Assembly: GCA_034440635.1 (NCBI GenBank)
Contig: JAOTON010001681.1
Location: 221,001-285,000 of the forward strand
Origin: Lepas anatifera
Taxonomy: Eukaryota > Arthropoda > Thecostraca > Lepadidae
Direction: 5' to 3'
DNA: 64,000 bases
Shown: piece by piece, positions 22,028 to 32,978 of the stretch
How the letters are laid out: every line of letters starts with the position of its first letter
Position numbering within the stretch: the stretch's first letter is position 1
The notes under the pieces: generated by a model
What the model was told of the DNA's origin: nothing
The model's database searches: none
What the model saw: the letters and a program-made list of their open reading frames with translations, nothing else
Translations under genes and position numbers: made by a program

Positions 22028-23167
22028 CTAGCCTTCCTCCTCGCTGGCCTCGTGCTCGCCCTGCTGACTGGACTGGGAGTCGGGGCTGGGCGGCCGGCGG
22101 CTGCCGTCCCGCTCGGCCACCAGCCGCTCTTCCTCCCGCTGCGGGAACAGCTCGGCCGCCTCCTCTCGCTCCTCCTCTTCCACCGGGTCCTTGTCGATGC
22201 GCTGAAGCCGACGCGCGTACACCAGCACCTCGGAGCGGTATGCCTCGGCCTCCTCGGCCAGCGGCGTCTCGGCCAGCACCAGCGCCTGCAGCGCGCGCAG
22301 CCGCCGCAGCTCGTACAACTCCTCCGGATCCTCCACCCGGTTGCCACGGAGATTGAGGTACTGCAGTGTTGGGTGGTCCTCCTCGCAGCCGGTGAGCGAG
22401 CGCACACGGTTGTCGCGCAGATGGAGACGCAGCAGTGAAGTCAGCCGCGATATACCGCTCAACGATTTGATCTTGTTGCCAGCGGCGTATAGCTCCTTGA
22501 GGGAAGGCACTTCCAAACTATCTAAACTCCTGAGAGCGTTGTTGGCTATGTCCAGATGCACGAGGTTTGGCAGGTTTTCTTTGTTCATATCTTTCAGGTC
22601 TTCCAGTATGTTTTTGGAGATAATAAGCTTTTCCAGTGAGGTTTGTTTGATATTGGCTGTTGTTTTTAGTTTGTTTCCTGTAAGATCGAGTACTTGTAAG
22701 AAGCCAAAGTTGGACATCTGTGCCGATGTCAGCTCGTTGTAGGCAACTTTTAAAGACACCAGGAACCGCATGTTTTGGAGGGGAAATAGCGACGTCAGTT
22801 TGTTAAATGACAGGTTCACATATCTTAAATGAATGAACGTTGACAGAAGGAACACATTTGTGAGCTTTTTGTCTTGAGCATCGAGTTTTACATATGCTAT
22901 TTCCAGGCCGTCGCCGGTTTTGCATAGCATAGATATGCCATCTTTCACCATATTATTGGTGAGGGGTGTTTCTTGTGGCATTTCTATTTTCTTTGGTTTA
23001 TCGCCGTCTCCGGCATCAAAGCCACCACTACCAACACTTGATTTATCTCCATCATTGTCCTTTTCTTCTCCATCCGTCTTATTTTCATCTTCCTCTTCTC
23101 CGAAGTCGGTAACTGGCTCTTCGTTCTCTTCATCGTCGTATACCGTCTCGCCCTCACTGTCAGACAT
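22028..23167 (-). CDS. LRRC23: Leucine-rich repeat-containing protein 23 (radial spoke protein)
   Basis: The uninterrupted 379-residue protein is recognisable as LRRC23: an acidic N-terminus (residues 1-48), the signature NMVKDGISMLCKTGDGLEIA (72-91), YVKLDAQDKKLT, IHLRYVNLS (112-120), about eight leucine-rich repeats to residue ~327 (for example LRLHLRDNRV and LQYLNLRGNRV), a capping segment with RIDKDPVEEEEREEA, and a Glu/Ser-rich tail. LRRC23 is known as a component of the axonemal radial spoke head in motile cilia and flagella, so sperm or ciliated-cell expression is expected. The length is a little above the vertebrate protein (~343). The ATG at 23167 opens the acidic segment seen in the family. 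A possible 5' UTR acceptor (TGCGTTGCAG) lies ~20 nt upstream of the ATG on the minus strand. The coding region has no intron, and its last ~140 codons are far richer in G and C than the first ~240. Confidence 0.93.
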   Translation of the reverse strand: MSDSEGETVYDDEENEEPVTDFGEEEDENKTDGEEKDNDGDKSSVGSGGFDAGDGDKPKKIEMPQETPLTNNMVKDGISMLCKTGDGLEIAYVKLDAQDKKLTNVFLLSTFIHLRYVNLSFNKLTSLFPLQNMRFLVSLKVAYNELTSAQMSNFGFLQVLDLTGNKLKTTANIKQTSLEKLIISKNILEDLKDMNKENLPNLVHLDIANNALRSLDSLEVPSLKELYAAGNKIKSLSGISRLTSLLRLHLRDNRVRSLTGCEEDHPTLQYLNLRGNRVEDPEELYELRRLRALQALVLAETPLAEEAEAYRSEVLVYARRLQRIDKDPVEEEEREEAAELFPQREEERLVAERDGSRRPPSPDSQSSQQGEHEASEEEG

Positions 23168-23572
23168 GCTTGGTCCCTCTCAACCTGCAACGCACAATGC
23201 TTGCAGAAGTCAGATGGAGCCCCTAATTTTTGCAATGACGCGTCTTTTGCTTTCTGCGAAAGGATTGAGTGATAATTGTTTCCTTTGCCTAGCAATACTG
23301 TGGCCTCTTATCACCGTTCATTCGTTGACTGCTTTGACGATTGTGACTCGTTGGTGCAATAATTTCAAGAGGTATTTTTGACACAAAGCACAATTTTTGT
23401 ATCTTCCCGCGTGTGCTTTGATTCTGGTTGATCTCTCAGCAATGAAGTTCGCATACAAGATTTGGTGCGAGAATATTATAAGAATGTATTTTAATTCAAT
23501 GGCATTAACGTATAGCGGTCTGCCATTTTTTTCAAACATCAAACATCGCTACTATCACTTCCCACACACATA

Positions 23573-24130
23573 CTACACATTATTCAATAAAGACAGCCAC
23601 TTCGCAGCAACGTTCTTGCTGGCGTAACACAGCTTGTACACTGTTGCCTTCTTCACTCCCTCGGCTGGCACTTTCTTGACAGAGGTATCGTGGATGTGAT
23701 ACCAATGATCTTCCGGCTGGTTCCTGTAGAAGGCTGTGTAGTGGTCGGTCTGGGCGCTGCCATGGTGTACTAGGTACTTGTACGTACAGGTCCTACGTAA
23801 GGTCGCCATAGATCTGCGGAGCCTCTTTGGCCATCTAACTGAGGTCCAGGTCGCTAAGGGGGAATTTGGTATGAGAGTGCGCCTTGCGCGATGTGCTGCC
23901 GCTGTAGGTTAAACGCTTAAGGGGCATGCTTACCACAGATAACGATCGCCGTACGCTGAACTTCTTGAAGTCGTCGTGCTTTTGCTGACAGTTGGAACAT
24001 GCCCAGCCAGAGACGAGGTCGCATTGGACATACTGTTTTAGAGACTGCTCTGTGAAGATGACCCTGGACCTGAGGCCATCGGTAAGGACAGCAGAGTGCA
24101 GATCTCGAACGTGGGAGATTCATGGGCGTA
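23573..24130 (-). pseudogene. Broken ubiquitin-specific protease (C-terminal catalytic part)
   Basis: On the minus strand from about 24110 the frame gives EQSLKQYVQCDLVSGWACSN, a second Cys (C-Q-Q-K), KKFSVRRSLSVVSMPLKRL, SRKAHSHTKFPLSDLDLS and then a TAG at 23837-23835. A second TAG is at 23795-23793. Another frame then gives YLVHHGSAQTDHYTAFYRNQ, PEDHWYHIHD and VKKATVYKLCYA. These are the zinc-ribbon Cys pair, the L-KR box, the R-K...FPL-LD box, the catalytic HYTAF box and the C-terminal box of USP3/USP44-type deubiquitinases. Two stops and a frameshift disable it, and the usual GHYTA glycine is Asp. No intron is needed across the remaining ~500 bp, and the 5' catalytic Cys half is missing, so a decayed retrocopy is likely. 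A few diverged but spliced exons remain a less likely alternative. Confidence 0.75.
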
Positions 24131-24862
24131 GGCAGTACATGGAGAACAGGCTTTTGCTGCCCATAGAAGAGCCTGCACATGATTGAGTCATGTATTGGAA
24201 AAATAGCTATGTTTTGGCTAAGGTGCTACTATTTACTTGGTTGGTACTCTTGGTGAAAATGTTTTGCTTGCTGTAGGTTTAGGGCATGGTTGGAAGATGT
24301 CGACATTATCCTCGAATATATGATTCTCTTAAAACTATGTTTTCCGCAGTGAATCACCATGTTGCCCCCCCCAGCCAGCAGCCTAAATTCACCGATGGGA
24401 ACCTCCTTAGCCCCATCACTGGGACTCGGCTGAGGTACCTGCCAAAGCTGGTGGTAGTCAGTCGAACATATGATGGCCTCTGTTCTTTGAACAAGATTCG
24501 CGCCAATGTGATTTCGGGTGTTGGTCCCTGATTGTTACTGCGCTAATTGTCCGGCTACTGCCACGCCAGCGGCTGAAGATGGTAGCTCTATCGCTATGTT
24601 TCGGAGGCTGAGGGTCACTTCAGCTTGTTAGTGACATTGGTGCGATTGAGTCAGCGCTCGGGTGTTGTGACTAGCAAGGGAAACACTTGCTGTTGTCGGC
24701 CCGGTCTGACGAGCCACGCGCCTGCGCAAAGTTAGCCTGCTCGGCATCCTGATCTGCCTCGATCGTTTCAGGTGGGCCCTGCCTGATCGGTTGAAGCAGC
24801 AGGAGTTGGGGTTGGTGGTTGAGTGCGCCGCTGACGGCCGGCCAGAGGCGGCCGGCGCAGCC

Positions 24863-25801
24863 ATGGTGGGCTATGACGCCACGGCCACACAGCTCTCCAG
24901 CTGGCAGTACGGGCTGGCTGGGGCGACGTCCGGCTTTCTCACCAGACTCACTTGCCAGCCGCTGGACGTGCTGAAAATCCGGTTTCAGCTGCAGCACGAG
25001 CCGGTGAGAGGCGGTGCCGGCTGCGGCCGCTACTCGGGCGTGGCGCAGGCGGCCACGCGAATCGTGCGCGAGGAGGGAGTGGCCGCCCTCTGGAAGGGCC
25101 ACCTGTCGGCGCAGCTGCTCTCCGTCACCTACGGTGCCGTCCAGTTCGCCTGTTTCGAGATGCTGACGCGCGAGGCCCAGAGACGACTGAAGCCAGCCGC
25201 GGCCCAGGCCACGGTGGCCATCCACTTCGGGTGCGGCGCTGCGGCCGGTGTGGCGGCGTCGGCGGCCTCGCTGCCGCTGGACGTGATCCGCACCCGCCTG
25301 GTGGCGCAGGGCGAGCCCCGCTACTACCGCGGCATCGGCGCCGCCGCCGCCCACATGCTGCGGCACGAGGGCGCCGCCGTCTTTTTCGCCGGTCTGACGC
25401 CCACGCTGCTGCAGACGGCGCCGTTCACGTCGCTGCAGTTCGGCGCCTTCGCCGTCTGCGAGCGACTGGCGTGCCAGTGGACTCGGCTGGAGCAGCGGCC
25501 GGCTACTCGCGCCTTCTTCTGCGGCGTGGTGGCCGGTCTCGCTGCTAAAACGGTGGTCTACCCGCTGGACGTGGCCAAGAAGAGGCTGCAGGTGCAGGGT
25601 CCGGACCAGGAGCAGCGCGGCGGCGGCCGGGCGGTGCCGCGCTTCCGCGGCCTGGTCCACTGTCTCGCACACACGCTGCGGCAGGAGGGCGTGCGCGGCG
25701 TCTACAAGGGTCTGGCCCCCGCCTCCATCAAGGCCATGGTGACCTCAGGGCTGCACTTCGCCTTCTATGACCTAACAGTGCGAGTAATGCGACAGCTCTG
25801 A
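24863..25801 (+). CDS. SLC25A19: Mitochondrial thiamine pyrophosphate carrier
   Basis: The 312-residue protein has the three repeats of the mitochondrial carrier family. The signature motifs are PLDVLK (residues 33-38), PLDVIR (138-143) and PLDVAK (234-239). The N-terminus MVGYD, the IRFQLQHE segment (39-46), EEG-A-WKGH, YGAVQF-FEMLT, RTR-AQGEP and KKRLQV are diagnostic for SLC25A19, which imports thiamine pyrophosphate into the matrix for pyruvate and 2-oxoglutarate dehydrogenases. Start choice: the frame is open from 24791, but the ATG at 24863 lies in a strong Kozak context (GCAGCCATGG) and matches the family start, so the longer frame is rejected. The gene is intronless here and strongly GC-rich. 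A possible 5' UTR splice acceptor (CGTTTCAG) is near 24770. An inverted (minus-strand) open frame across it is a shadow. Confidence 0.95.
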   Translation: MVGYDATATQLSSWQYGLAGATSGFLTRLTCQPLDVLKIRFQLQHEPVRGGAGCGRYSGVAQAATRIVREEGVAALWKGHLSAQLLSVTYGAVQFACFEMLTREAQRRLKPAAAQATVAIHFGCGAAAGVAASAASLPLDVIRTRLVAQGEPRYYRGIGAAAAHMLRHEGAAVFFAGLTPTLLQTAPFTSLQFGAFAVCERLACQWTRLEQRPATRAFFCGVVAGLAAKTVVYPLDVAKKRLQVQGPDQEQRGGGRAVPRFRGLVHCLAHTLRQEGVRGVYKGLAPASIKAMVTSGLHFAFYDLTVRVMRQL

Positions 25802-25909
25802 CCTGACCGGTAGCAGGACTCTAGACAGGATTGTAGGTGATGCTCAGCGAGAACTCGCCGACAATAATGCAATAAGGATTTCCTTAGCCTCATAGAGTGG
25901 TGAAGAGCT

Positions 25910-25915
25910 ATTAAA
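25910..25915 (+). promoter_or_regulatory. Possible poly(A) signal ATTAAA for SLC25A19
   Basis: ATTAAA about 110 nt after the stop codon is the common variant signal. AATAAT and AATAAG also occur closer, at 25863-25875. Confidence 0.4.
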
Positions 25916-26596
25916 ACGTGGGTCATAGCAACCATGCTAGTCTCCCCTTTTTGTCAGCATGTGACGATGAAGATGGCTCGAATCAAACTTTCCATATTTT
26001 TAGAAAAGGAATTACCTGGCCGAGCTCGGCTCATTGGTATTCTGCTGTATGGCAAGATGAAGTTTGACTCCGGACAGATCAGGTCAATATTTAATATCTA
26101 GCACCTTGGTACCTGACGAATGGTGAGACGGCTAAGATAGGCTGTAACAACATAATCTGATCTTCTTTGTTAGCATGCGTATTTGTCATTTGTTGGCGGC
26201 CTGGAATTGTTTTGACGGAGTGAGGTATGAAGGAAGTGGGTCAGTTTGGTGTTGGATATTCTGAGTGTGTTTGTTGGCTGCCCGTGGGACTTGGTGTGCC
26301 GGCATCGTACCGACTTTCCTGTAGCAATATAGGCCGATGTCGATACCGAGACTTTTAAAATATTTTTGGGCCCCCGACCCGGGGCATTTATGCCTATTAG
26401 CATCATACACCCTCAACTACACTGCGTACACGGCAAATGTTTTCACTCAGCGACGCCCTCGCGTAACAGTCGTGCCCGCAAGCTCTCTTTCACGTGCCTC
26501 AACACACCGGACGACGGCGCCATCCCGATTTCCCGGGCCCGGCGTGACAGGCGGCGAGGCCGTGCCCTCGGGCGGTGCCACCGGTCCCATGCATCT
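25916..26596. other. Gene-free stretch downstream of SLC25A19
   Basis: Mixed sequence with short open frames and no recognisable coding or repeat structure, ending at a SINE. Confidence 0.4.
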
Positions 26597-26812
26597 ATTT
26601 AAGGACTGATCAAGCCCGTGCTCCCCATAACAAGGACGCTGATTGGGCAGCGAAACTCCCGTGTGAAGGAACACACTGTCCAGTTTACTGCCATCTCCTG
26701 GGTGGGAGGCGGTCGAGGAAACGACTGTCAGAGGTCAGCTTTGATCCAGGGACCTCCCACATACAACGGTGATGTCTTAACCATCTGCTTCACCGCGGTG
26801 GTTGGTACGGTA
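26597..26812 (-). mobile_element. tRNA-derived SINE, minus strand
   Basis: On the minus strand the 5' part reads GCAGATGGTTAAGACATCAC (A-box-like) and about 30 nt later GGTCCCTGGATCAAAGCTG (B-box-like), giving the internal RNA polymerase III promoter layout of a tRNA head, followed by ~130 nt of non-tRNA body. No clear tail or target duplication could be defined, so the boundaries are approximate. Confidence 0.5.
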
Positions 26813-27451
26813 TTCTGAACTTATTCATGACGAATGCGTATGTCTAGAGAAATCATTAGGCTCCGGTTTAGTCTTCCCCAGATAGAAGCGCTCGCAGTAG
26901 ACCAAAAGTGAAACAATTGTCACATATTTCACTGCGAAAAAAATAGATGGGAGTCGATGTGCGACAGTTAAGCTTTGCCTGCGAAAGCTACCGCTCAAGA
27001 TCTGATGAAGACACATTTACTCCAGATGCATGAGTAGCCTCGGTACCAAGTCCCTGGGTACGCGCTATTACGTCCAGACGAATATAGCTCAGCTCAGACG
27101 AATGTGGCGACGCGGAACGTACCGGTATGAGAAGCAAGTACATCTTTTTTGGATGAAACATTTACGTGGACTCATAAAACTCATTTTTTGCCTGTTCCAA
27201 AAATGCAATTCAGATACAAATTTATGATATCCAATAAGAATATTGTATTTTGAATCGAAACTTTGTCCATTGGTTCGGACCACCCGCATGGTGCTTGTTC
27301 TTGAGGAGAACCACGACCGAGTGGCAGACCCGCACCAGACACCCGGACGCCTCAGTCGATTTGGCCGTTCCTGCGGTTGGTACCCTCTTCAGGCTGCTCA
27401 CGTGTCCGGTGTCATTCAAACGTCCTGTGTATTGCGGTTGAACACTGTCAG
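26813..27451. other. Gene-free stretch, nothing recognised
   Basis: Mixed DNA between the SINE and the first minisatellite. No motif of a known protein is visible in its short open frames. Confidence 0.4.
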
Positions 27452-28495
27452 GCAGGCAGCTGCACGGGTCTGTGTACGTTGTATGGTGGTTTTCCGCGCT
27501 GTAGGGCAGCTGCACGGGTCTGTGTGTGTTGTATGGTGGTTGCCCGTACTGTAGGACAGCTACACGGGTCTGTGTTGTTTGGTAGTTTCCCGTACTTTAG
27601 GACAGCTGCACGGTTGTTTGTTGGTTTTTCTTTAGGACAGTAGGTTTGTGTTGTATGTGGGCCCTGTAGGACAGCTGCACGGGTCTGTGTGTGTTGTATG
27701 GTGGTTGCCCGTACTGTAGGACAGCTGCACGGGTCTGTGTGTGTTGTATGGTGGTTTTCTGCGCTGTAGGACAGCTGCACGGGTCTGTGTGTGTTGTATG
27801 GTGGTTGCCCGTACTGTAGGACAGCTGCACGGGTCTGTGTTGTTTGGTAGTTTCCCGTACTTTAGGACAGCTGCACGGGTCTGTGTGTGTTGTATGGTGG
27901 TTGCCCGTACTGTAGGACAGCTGCATGGGTCTGTGTGTGTTGTTTGGTAGTTTCCCGTACTGTAGGACAGTTGAACGGGTCTGTGTGTGTTGTATGGTGG
28001 TTTTCTGCGCTGTAGGACAGCTGCACGGGTCTGTGTGTGTTGTATGGTGGTTGCCCGTACTGTAGGACAGCTGCACGGGTCTGTGTGTGTTGTATGGTGG
28101 TTGCCCGTACTGTAGGACAGCTGCACGGGTCTGTGTTGTTTGGTAGTTTCCCGTGCTTTAGGACAACCTCACGGGTCTCTGTTGTGTATTGGTTTCCCGT
28201 ACTTTAGGACAGCTGCACGGGTCTGTGTTGTTTGGTAGTTTTCCGTACTGTAGGACAGCTGCACGGGTCTGTGTTGTTTGGTAGTTTCCCGTGCTTTAGG
28301 ACAACTTCACGGGTCTCTGTGTGTTGTATGTGGTTTCCCGTACTTTAGGACAGCTGCCGGGTCTTGTTTGTGGTTGCCGCAGCGTCACGGGTCTGTGTTG
28401 TTTGGTAGTTTCCGGTACTGTAGGACAGCTGCACGGGTCTGTGTTGTTTGGAAGTTTCCCGTACTTTAGGACAGCTTCACGGGTCTGTTGTGTGT
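27452..28495. repeat. Minisatellite of 50/46-bp units
   Basis: About 21 units of the type CAGCTGCACGGGTCTGTGT followed by GTGTTGTATGGTGGTTGCCC and GTACTGTAGGA (50 bp) or a 46-bp variant with TTGTTTGGTAGTTTCCC. The two unit types are interspersed, and the array decays toward 28350-28495. Its reading frames are artefacts of the repeat. It may lie in intron 1 of the prefoldin gene if exon 1 is upstream, which is not established. Confidence 0.9.
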
Positions 28496-28621
28496 TCGTT
28501 CGTTCGCTCTGGCTCGGTCAGCACCTCTGGCCCTGGTGCGGACCCGCCAGTGAGCTTCGTGATGTTGGATTAGGCGAAATAATTTTTTTATATACAGCAC
28601 TAACGAGCTGATATTTATTAA

Positions 28622-29617
28622 CCTTCGCCCCGGTGGGGGTGTTTGAACACTCCCCTCGGGTTTTTCGGCGGCACGAAAAAACGGAGGCGCGAAGCGCCGC
28701 CGTACTTGGCACACCTTATCCTTGATCGATTCCGCAACTTTCCCTAAAATTTTAAGTTTGAGTCATCTCAGGTCAGGTCACCAGTGCAGGTCAAGTGATC
28801 TCACCTCAAAAAATGTTTAAGGTGGCATAAGTAAGAAATGGATGAATCTACTATCGGATTGAAACTTATAACATATAATGGCTCCACCGAGTTCTACAAA
28901 ACTTGTTCCGGGATTTTTCATATCGATGACCTAAGGTTAAGTACGGACCATGACCTCTTCATTGGAAATGCATGGGAAAAGCAGCAATTGGGCTGTATTT
29001 GTGTAGATAAAGCTGATAATACCTTCATATTCTCCAAATGATAGTATCCGGAGCCCCTTTCCAAGTTCATATTGCAATTTTTGACCTGTGACATCTGAGA
29101 GGTCATCTGGAGCTCCTTAAGCAGTTTTCCGACTTTGGTCAATAACTTTGCATGAAATCATGACAAAGCTTTTATTTTTATACCATTGCGTTTTGATTGC
29201 TATTGTGAGTCAATTGATATGCATATTGGCTATGCTTGGTCAAAAAGTGACCTTGGCCTGACCTGAGGTCAGGCTATTTTTTTGTGTTTTGACCTATTAT
29301 GGTCATATTATACATCATTCGTTTCGCCGTGACGAGCGGAAGCGAATGGTGCCTACAAAATGATTCTAACTCACTCTGTCAGATGCTAGAGCCCAAAAAC
29401 ATTGCTCAAAATGCCAACTTCTTTGACCTGCCATGACCTCAATATTGACCTGAGCCAAAAAGTGACTGATATAGTGTCGTCATGAATTTTTATGAGCTAT
29501 CCACCAGCCTTCGCGTTTATTCGCTATCCCGCATAGGGGCCCAGTTCGAGGGGGTGTTCAAACACCCTCCACCAGGGCGAAGGTGGCTCGTAGGGCCACT
29601 GGGCCGCGGGGTAAGGG
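28622..29617. mobile_element. TTAA-type AGGTCA-rich element, copy C (996 bp)
   Basis: The left end CCTTCGCCCCGGTGGGGG follows TTAA (28618-28621); at the right end GGTAAGGG is followed by GAAT, so the right TTAA is mutated. The hairpin GTGTT-TG-AACAC with G/C flanks lies inside the left end, and GGGTGTTCAAACACCC inside the right end. A second hairpin, GGAGGCGCGAAGCGCCGCC, is at about 28680-28702. About 14 AGGTCA/TGACCT half-sites occur in 28765-29460. It is co-linear with B and, in reverse, with D. It is non-coding. Confidence 0.8.
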
Positions 29618-32448
29618 GAATATGACACTGTGGTGTAGTTTTACCGTGGGGTGTTTCTGGAGTTGTTTTTATTGAAAACGATTGATTTGGCGTTCTAGTA
29701 AAAAAATGGTCAATGAGTCAATCTTTCTTATAATTTATTTAATTGAATGATTAAATTTTCTTTTACCGAGAGGTAAAAGAACTTCACATCCACGTGACAT
29801 CAAATAGTAGCATGTCGTGCTGCCCAATACAAAACACTTTGTTGGCTGGCTGCGCCACAAAATAGTACGAATATGACTGGAGTGTTTTTAGCCAAAATAA
29901 ACCATTATTAGGATCGAAAAGGACACTGAAAAATATTTGCTATTTTCTTTCATAAATTAGAACTATTTCACGCTTGAAACTAGTCATTGAAGCAAGTTAT
30001 AGGCATTTATACCAAATTAAAATACGCGTTTATACCAATACTAAAGTCCCGTTTAGCGCATAGATTTAAGGAGGCCCAAGCAAGAAAAACTGCCTGCGCA
30101 GCACGCACAGTGGAACCCGAGTAAGCCCTCACTTTCACCACGGTCAACCAGGCTTTTTTAACGTATGAAGTAGGGGACTTTTGCCCCTAGCCCTGCCATG
30201 TAACCCCCAGTGAAAATGCCCTTTTAGCAGAAGTGGGTGCAAATCCTACATAATGCTGCGAAATATGTATTCGACAGTTTCTCCATGCATCAAAAGCCTA
30301 TCCCATGGAAAAGTCCTAATAGCTACCACCGTCAGTAAGGGTACGGTCCGGGGCCACAAGGGCATGCAGGGGCGCAGCCAAGGGGGGAAAGGGGGCACAT
30401 GTCCTCGCCATCGGTGCTAAAGTGCCCTTTGAGCGCTGAGCAGTGTGCCCTCGTTGGGCCTGTACCCCTTGGCCCGAGGTACCCTTTGCTGCTGAGCCTG
30501 GATGCAGCTCGACTGCATAAGGCCATTGGCACCCTTTTATAGCAATGTTGTACTCTTTATGGTCAGCTGGGGCATTCTGCCGCGTTTCAAAACCTCTGGG
30601 AGGAGTCGAAACACTTAATCTGCTTCGTATACGTTAAGCTTGTTGGGTCGATCTGGTGCTCCCTGGGCAATTCAAAACGCAACCGTGTTGAGCTCGGGGA
30701 AGTTGTAAGGGTATTGCGCCTCGCCGTGAATTGATGACCCAGAATTTTATGAAAACGCGATGAAACTAGACTCGTGTTTGATTTCATACGGTTGCACGTA
30801 ACCCAAACACGATGAAGGCAGAACACGGATCATAAGTGGCAAGTTCGTTTCAAATATATTATATAAGAACAAAATAATCATCTTCTTGCTAAGAACATCA
30901 ACATTTTTTATAAGCTCCGTGATAAATACGGACACTCAGGTTATTTTTTCGATGAACATTTATCACCCTAATAATTTGGATTTCGGGTCCGTTTGATTAT
31001 TTTTCTCTTGTTTAGCAGTGCCCCTTCAGGCCAAGCAAAATGCCCTTTTAGGGCTGCAATATGCCCTGTTGGAGAAGCTGCCCGTCGGTGCTAAGTCTTT
31101 AAAAAGGTAGGTAGTGAGGTATTCTACGATGTTATGATCTTTATTTTTGCGGGTTTTCCGGTGTTACGGTTTATGCCAGGTACTAGTGATATTATCCAGT
31201 TAAATCTGAACTTTGTCACTGCTGCCACCAAAAGCTATACGAATGTGCTCTTTATATTTCTGTAGCATCCCGTTACGGCGTACCTAACGTTTTGTTTCTA
31301 TCACGTAGATGGGTTGACGAGTTCTGCGTTGTACGTAAAAACTCCAGAGTTTGATTTGAACATGCATGTTTCGAGAGGGAAGTGTGGATTCAATGTTCAG
31401 ATACGAGCCGTCAGCCGACCGCCAGCTGCTCCAGTGGACTTGGGGAATAGCTGCTCTGCATTCAGCTGCGCTTTCTTATGTGAAAACGGTGCACAAGTGA
31501 GAGGTTCCGCTCAATGATCGTTGGTGAAAGAGCTGCTGGTTAAATGAGCGATAAGTAAGCGCCTGCATCAGCTAGGAGTGAGGGGAACAAGCCAAAAGGC
31601 GTGCTGCAGTTCATGTGGTTACAAATACTGTGTAGAGTGAATTGTGCAATTTTTGCTTGCCTAGGGTCTATCGGCTTGGACAAAGCAATGTACATACCTT
31701 CATGCTTTCTCTCGTGTGAACAAAATCCAAGACAACTGGGAAATCCAGAATATCCAGATTTATGTATTTCAGGAGGAAAGTAAATGAACCCCTGAGTGAA
31801 GAAAATTGTGAAGAAAAAGACCGTCAAGTGCTTTTTGGGCATACTCTATCACATGGCTATCTCAGCCGAGATCCCATTATGCAGGTGACACCCCCCCCCG
31901 CTTGACAATCGCGAAATCAGAAACGGGCCGATGAACTCTATGACAGAGAGCGGGTGCGGAAAATAACGATTGCGTCGCTTTAGCAGGTTAAGCACCGATG
32001 TTGATTAATCTCACGACCATATCCATGCTTCGTACCGGTTGCATATTGTTGTATTCCGGAAAGTTATCGAAGAGTTGTACCTTATATTTTTCCGAGGCAG
32101 TTTTATGAGCTTCTAGCTCACAAAACTGCAAATGGTTCCGGCCTCGAGCAAGGCTCGGACTCAAACTCTGGACCTCAAATGTTGAATCCTGCACAGGTAA
32201 TGATCGCATCCTCATGATAATTTGTCTGACACAGCTGTGCCCCGTTACCCACAGGTAGTCGCAAAGGCCTCTGTTATCTGAAACATGAGCGCACAGACGA
32301 TGCAGAAGGGCGCTTTCTCCTCGGTAAGCTACCAAAAGTCGATATGGAACCAGCCCTTTTTGCCACATTGTTTTTTCGCTATAATTTTGCTTTAATTTGC
32401 TTCGAGACTATTAGAATAATGTACTTCATGGACGCGTTTTGCAGAACA
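29618..32448. other. Gene-free stretch upstream of prefoldin exon 2
   Basis: Expected to hold exon 1 of the prefoldin gene or part of intron 1, but no convincing first exon was found. At 30366 the sequence CAGGGGCGCAGCCAAGG resembles the terminus seen at 61094. 30400-31090 contains repeated AAGTGCCCTTT/AATGCCCTTTTAG and CATCGGTGCTAA/CGTCGGTGCTAA phrases, probably a decayed mobile element. A run of nine C occurs at 31890-31898. Confidence 0.4.
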
Positions 32449-32978
32449 GTGACGTTCATTCGGAGTAACATGTTCCTCAGAACAGTGACATTCAGTCAGA
32501 GTGACGTGTTCTGCAGGATAGTGACGTTCAGTGAGAGTGACGTGTTCTGCAGGATAGTGACGTTCAGGCAGAGTGACGTGTTCCGCAGGATAGTGACGTT
32601 CAGTGAGAGTGACGTGTTCCGCAGGATAGTGACGTTCAGTCAGAGTGACGTGTTCCGCAGGATAGTGACGTTCAGTCAGAGTGACGTGTTCCGCAGGATA
32701 GTGACGTTCAGTGAGAGTGACGTGTTCCGCAGGATAGTGACGTTCAGTCAGAGTGACGTGTTCCGCAGGATAGTGACGTTCAGTGAGAGTGACGTGTTCC
32801 GCAGGATAGTGACGTTCAGGCAGAGTGACTTGTTCCGCAGGATAGTGACGTTCAGTGAGAGTGACGTGTTCCGCAGGATAGTGACGTTCAGTCAGAGTGA
32901 CGTGTAGGGTAGTGACGTTCATTCAAACTATCCGTTTTACAGGACAGTGACGCTTATTTAAAGTGACTTTTTCTGCAG
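32449..32978. repeat. 36-bp minisatellite made of acceptor-like units, before PFDN4 exon 2
   Basis: About 15 units of 36 bp: GTGACGTTCAGTCAGAGTGA, then CGTGTTCCGCAGGATA. Units start near 32449, 32485, 32521 and every 36 bp to 32881, then three diverged units lead to 32983, which lies inside exon 2. Each unit contains TTCCGCAG or TTCTGCAG followed by GATAGTGACGTTCA, almost identical to the real exon 2 boundary (TTCTGCAG then GACAGTGACGTTCA). The array is therefore a tandem amplification of the 3' splice site. The 12-codon period leaves both strands open by chance. Confidence 0.93.

Noticed and set aside
22024..22438. Open frames on the plus strand over LRRC23
   Set aside because: Shadows caused by the GC-rich end of LRRC23; the minus-strand protein is conserved.
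24671..25672. 333-codon open frame on the minus strand
   Set aside because: Antisense shadow of the GC-rich SLC25A19 coding region; the plus strand has the recognisable carrier protein.
28622..28660. GC hairpins followed by T runs as transcription terminators
   Set aside because: They resemble bacterial terminators, but this is an animal genome and they sit at transposon ends.
31879..31884. ATG CAG followed by GTGACA as PFDN4 exon 1
   Set aside because: Phase would fit exon 2, but a two-codon exon with no family similarity cannot be supported by sequence alone.
32344..32922. 12-residue-repeat proteins on both strands
   Set aside because: 36-bp minisatellite artefact; the real coding sequence starts only at 32979.
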